NCBI RefSeq assembly: GCF_021390595.1
Contig: NZ_JAJEJR010000004.1
Coordinates: forward strand, 62,001 to 126,000
DNA: 64,000 nt
Source: Paraburkholderia sp. HP33-1
GTDB lineage: Bacteria; Pseudomonadota; Gammaproteobacteria; Burkholderiales; Burkholderiaceae
Direction of reading: 5' to 3'
The notes beneath the pieces were generated by a model. That model made no database searches and was not told the DNA's origin. It saw nothing but the letters and a program-made list of their open reading frames with translations. Numbering within the stretch: the stretch's first letter is position 1; each line of letters opens with the position of its first letter. A program made the translations under genes and the position numbers. Shown here piece after piece: positions 62,674-64,000 of the stretch.

Positions 62674-63240
62674 TTGGTTATTCCTGAGCACTGCCCCGTT
62701 TCGCCACTAGTGCGAAGGGACGGTAGCAGCGGCTTGCCTTCACGCGCAGGACTACGGTCCCGCAACGCTGGTGGACCGCTCGCGCTGTGCCCGGGAGAGT
62801 CTGGCACGCAGAACACCGTCAGTCGAGCGCGCCCGGCGTGGGTCGGGCACATGATCAGCCGGCGCCTGCGCGATCAGGGCCGCATGGAAGTGCACTCTCG
62901 CACCGCGGCCACCATCCCGCATAGCCACCGCCAGATCGACAGCGCGGAGTTCGGCCGCCACGCCGTGGCAGCGCTTGGAGCATGCGCAGCTCGACGAACC
63001 CTAGTAGATGGATTCCTAAAGCTGGATCGATCTGCACCACAGACGACGCCCTTCGCCATCGACGGTGCTCGACGACCATTCGCGCTACTCCCTTACGCTC
63101 GACGCCTGCTGCTGTATCTGGATCGTTCGTTCCGGCGCTACGGGTTGCGGTTTTCCATCACCACGGAAAACGGTTCGTCGTCGGGCAACCCCAGCGGACC
63201 GGGGCAACCCAACGAACTGGCCATCTGGCCGCCCGGTGTG
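62674..63240 (+). pseudogene. IS481-family transposase, frameshifted
   Basis: Pieces in three frames: ARPAWVGHMISRRLRDQGRM (HTH-like helical domain), TVLDDHSRYSLTLDA (from the frame at about 63065; the DDHSRY block of the DDE core), FRRYGLRFSITTENGSSSGN (FRRYGLP-x-I-x-x-DNG with E for D) and PNELAIW. These follow IS481 transposases in order. At least two frameshifts and the loss of a catalytic Asp inactivate it. Confidence 0.7.
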
Positions 63241-63783
63241 CCACAAACTTGCGCCACATACGGAGTTGGTCCGTTGCACTTTGGGGTTGTAAAACTTGGA
63301 GCGCGGGGTTTGGCCCCTGAGAGTAGATAGCCGGCACGAAGCCAGTAGGAGCGGTTAAGTTCGTACACCTAAGCGCTTGCCGTTCTCCCGACTTGATTTA
63401 CCGCTGTGAGTTGAGAACGTTGGCCGCGGCATGGCTGCCCATCTCCGTGAAACATTGATGAACAATTTTCAGTTGCTGGAAAGCCCCGTCCATCGGCGCT
63501 TCTTTGCATTTCCCGGCAATTGTTTCACGACGTACTCTAATTAGAAGCAACCAAACGGCGATTGTGCGAAGATAGAACGATGATCTCGGTATGGTCTTGA
63601 TTTGATGGTAGTGAATATTACGTAATCTGTAACGTATCTTGCATTGCTGCCGGACGGCTTTCCGGTTGTTCCTCGCGGTTGGCGGGCGAGATAAAGTTGG
63701 ATTCTCGCATGGGCCGATCACCTCTAAATCTGTGGCGCTCGCGCTGCCCGCTAGCTGCGCACCCGAATCGCTCGCGGCGCCAG
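63241..63783. other. Intergenic region between IS481 remnant and IS21 element
   Basis: No gene recognised; a 161-codon minus-strand frame lacks features. Boundary debris. Confidence 0.4.
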
Positions 63784-64000
63784 TGTCTGGGCGGCGACAA
63801 TTATCTTGTCCGGTTGATTGACGATTGTCTTGGCCGGTGGTGAGGAGTCGGAGGCGGCGTAGCCGCCGGAGACGACGAACCACCGGCAGCGCCGGGATGA
63901 CGGGGTCATAGGATGGCTGGTCGCGTTCAAGAAGAAGCGAACAGCCATGTCCGGAACCCGAATCACGGACCAGCAGGTCCGCCTCTATATGAGCAAGCGC
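63784..64000 (+). mobile_element. Left end of an IS21-family element (runs off window)
   Basis: Begins TGTCTGGGCGGCGACAATTA; the terminal TG and the repeated subterminal motif (GACAATTATCTTGTCCGG and GACGATTGTCTTGGCCGG, about 25 bp apart) are typical of IS21 ends. It carries the beginning of istA. Confidence 0.75.
63947..64000 (+). CDS. istA: IstA-like transposase, N-terminal 18 residues only
   Basis: Starts ATG at 63947 and reads MSGTRITDQQVRLYMSKR to the window end. IstA proteins begin with MSGKRITDHQVRRYM-like residues ahead of a helix-turn-helix. The identification rests on this short match and the IS21-like end upstream. Confidence 0.7.
   Translation, partial: MSGTRITDQQVRLYMSKR

Overview
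The window looks like part of a large, mosaic plasmid (or secondary replicon) of a Burkholderiales bacterium (Burkholderia, Paraburkholderia, Caballeronia or Cupriavidus type). It is GC-rich and carries a complete replication and partition block (Rep gene, iterons, ParA, ParB, parS-like sites), several tyrosine recombinases, and many IS elements or remnants. It ends inside a gene at both edges. The genus is inferred from protein character, not measured.

1-11 kb is a catabolic cluster built as two divergent transcription units from about 5.1-5.3 kb. Leftward: a BNR-repeat propeller, an acyl-CoA-dehydrogenase-like flavin monooxygenase, a small unknown, a Rieske oxygenase, an amidohydrolase and a cut-off zinc alcohol dehydrogenase. 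Rightward: an FNR/2Fe-2S reductase, a LigJ-like amidohydrolase, a LigB-type extradiol dioxygenase, three consecutive RraA/LigK-fold proteins and a flavin reductase. Together they can supply ring hydroxylation (Rieske plus reductase; flavin monooxygenase plus flavin reductase), extradiol cleavage, hydration and aldol cleavage, like the protocatechuate 4,5-cleavage route. The substrate is not evident. A porin remnant follows. 12-15.4 kb holds two related GntR/FCD regulators flanking a short TctC-like binding protein with its own palindromic operator and terminator, plus chemoreceptor and IS110 debris.

16-25.6 kb is recombinase territory: a complete 569-aa integrase with a DUF1488 remnant, a large membrane patatin-like protein, then a second integrase/DUF1488 pair in which the integrase has lost its tyrosine, and a SET-domain protein. 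26-31 kb has an inner-membrane IPT-like protein, two paralogous lipoproteins and a metzincin-type protease. 32.4 kb has a large proline-rich protein.

33.7-41.8 kb is the most unusual part. About 18 very small genes, all on the minus strand, mostly membrane or secreted and unrecognised, are separated by short junctions that repeatedly carry a G/A-rich motif close to CGGAAAACGGGAAAG. The array starts with a VapBC-type toxin-antitoxin pair and resembles a cassette array, but I find no integron integrase or canonical attC. 42-47.2 kb is a plasmid-maintenance zone: degenerate recombinase, DpdA-like remnant, CcdA without CcdB, Xre/RES toxin-antitoxin, an H-NS protein with two DNA-binding repeats and an HU-like protein.

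48-56.5 kb has two lipoproteins, another integrase, a TGGCCA palindrome repeat array, an intact IS3-family element and IS256 debris. 56.9-62.4 kb is the replicon core: Rep, iterons on both strands, parAB, a terminator and four parS-like palindromes with a decayed second copy of the parB 3' end between them. 62.6-64 kb has an IS481 remnant and the left end of an IS21-family element that runs off the window.
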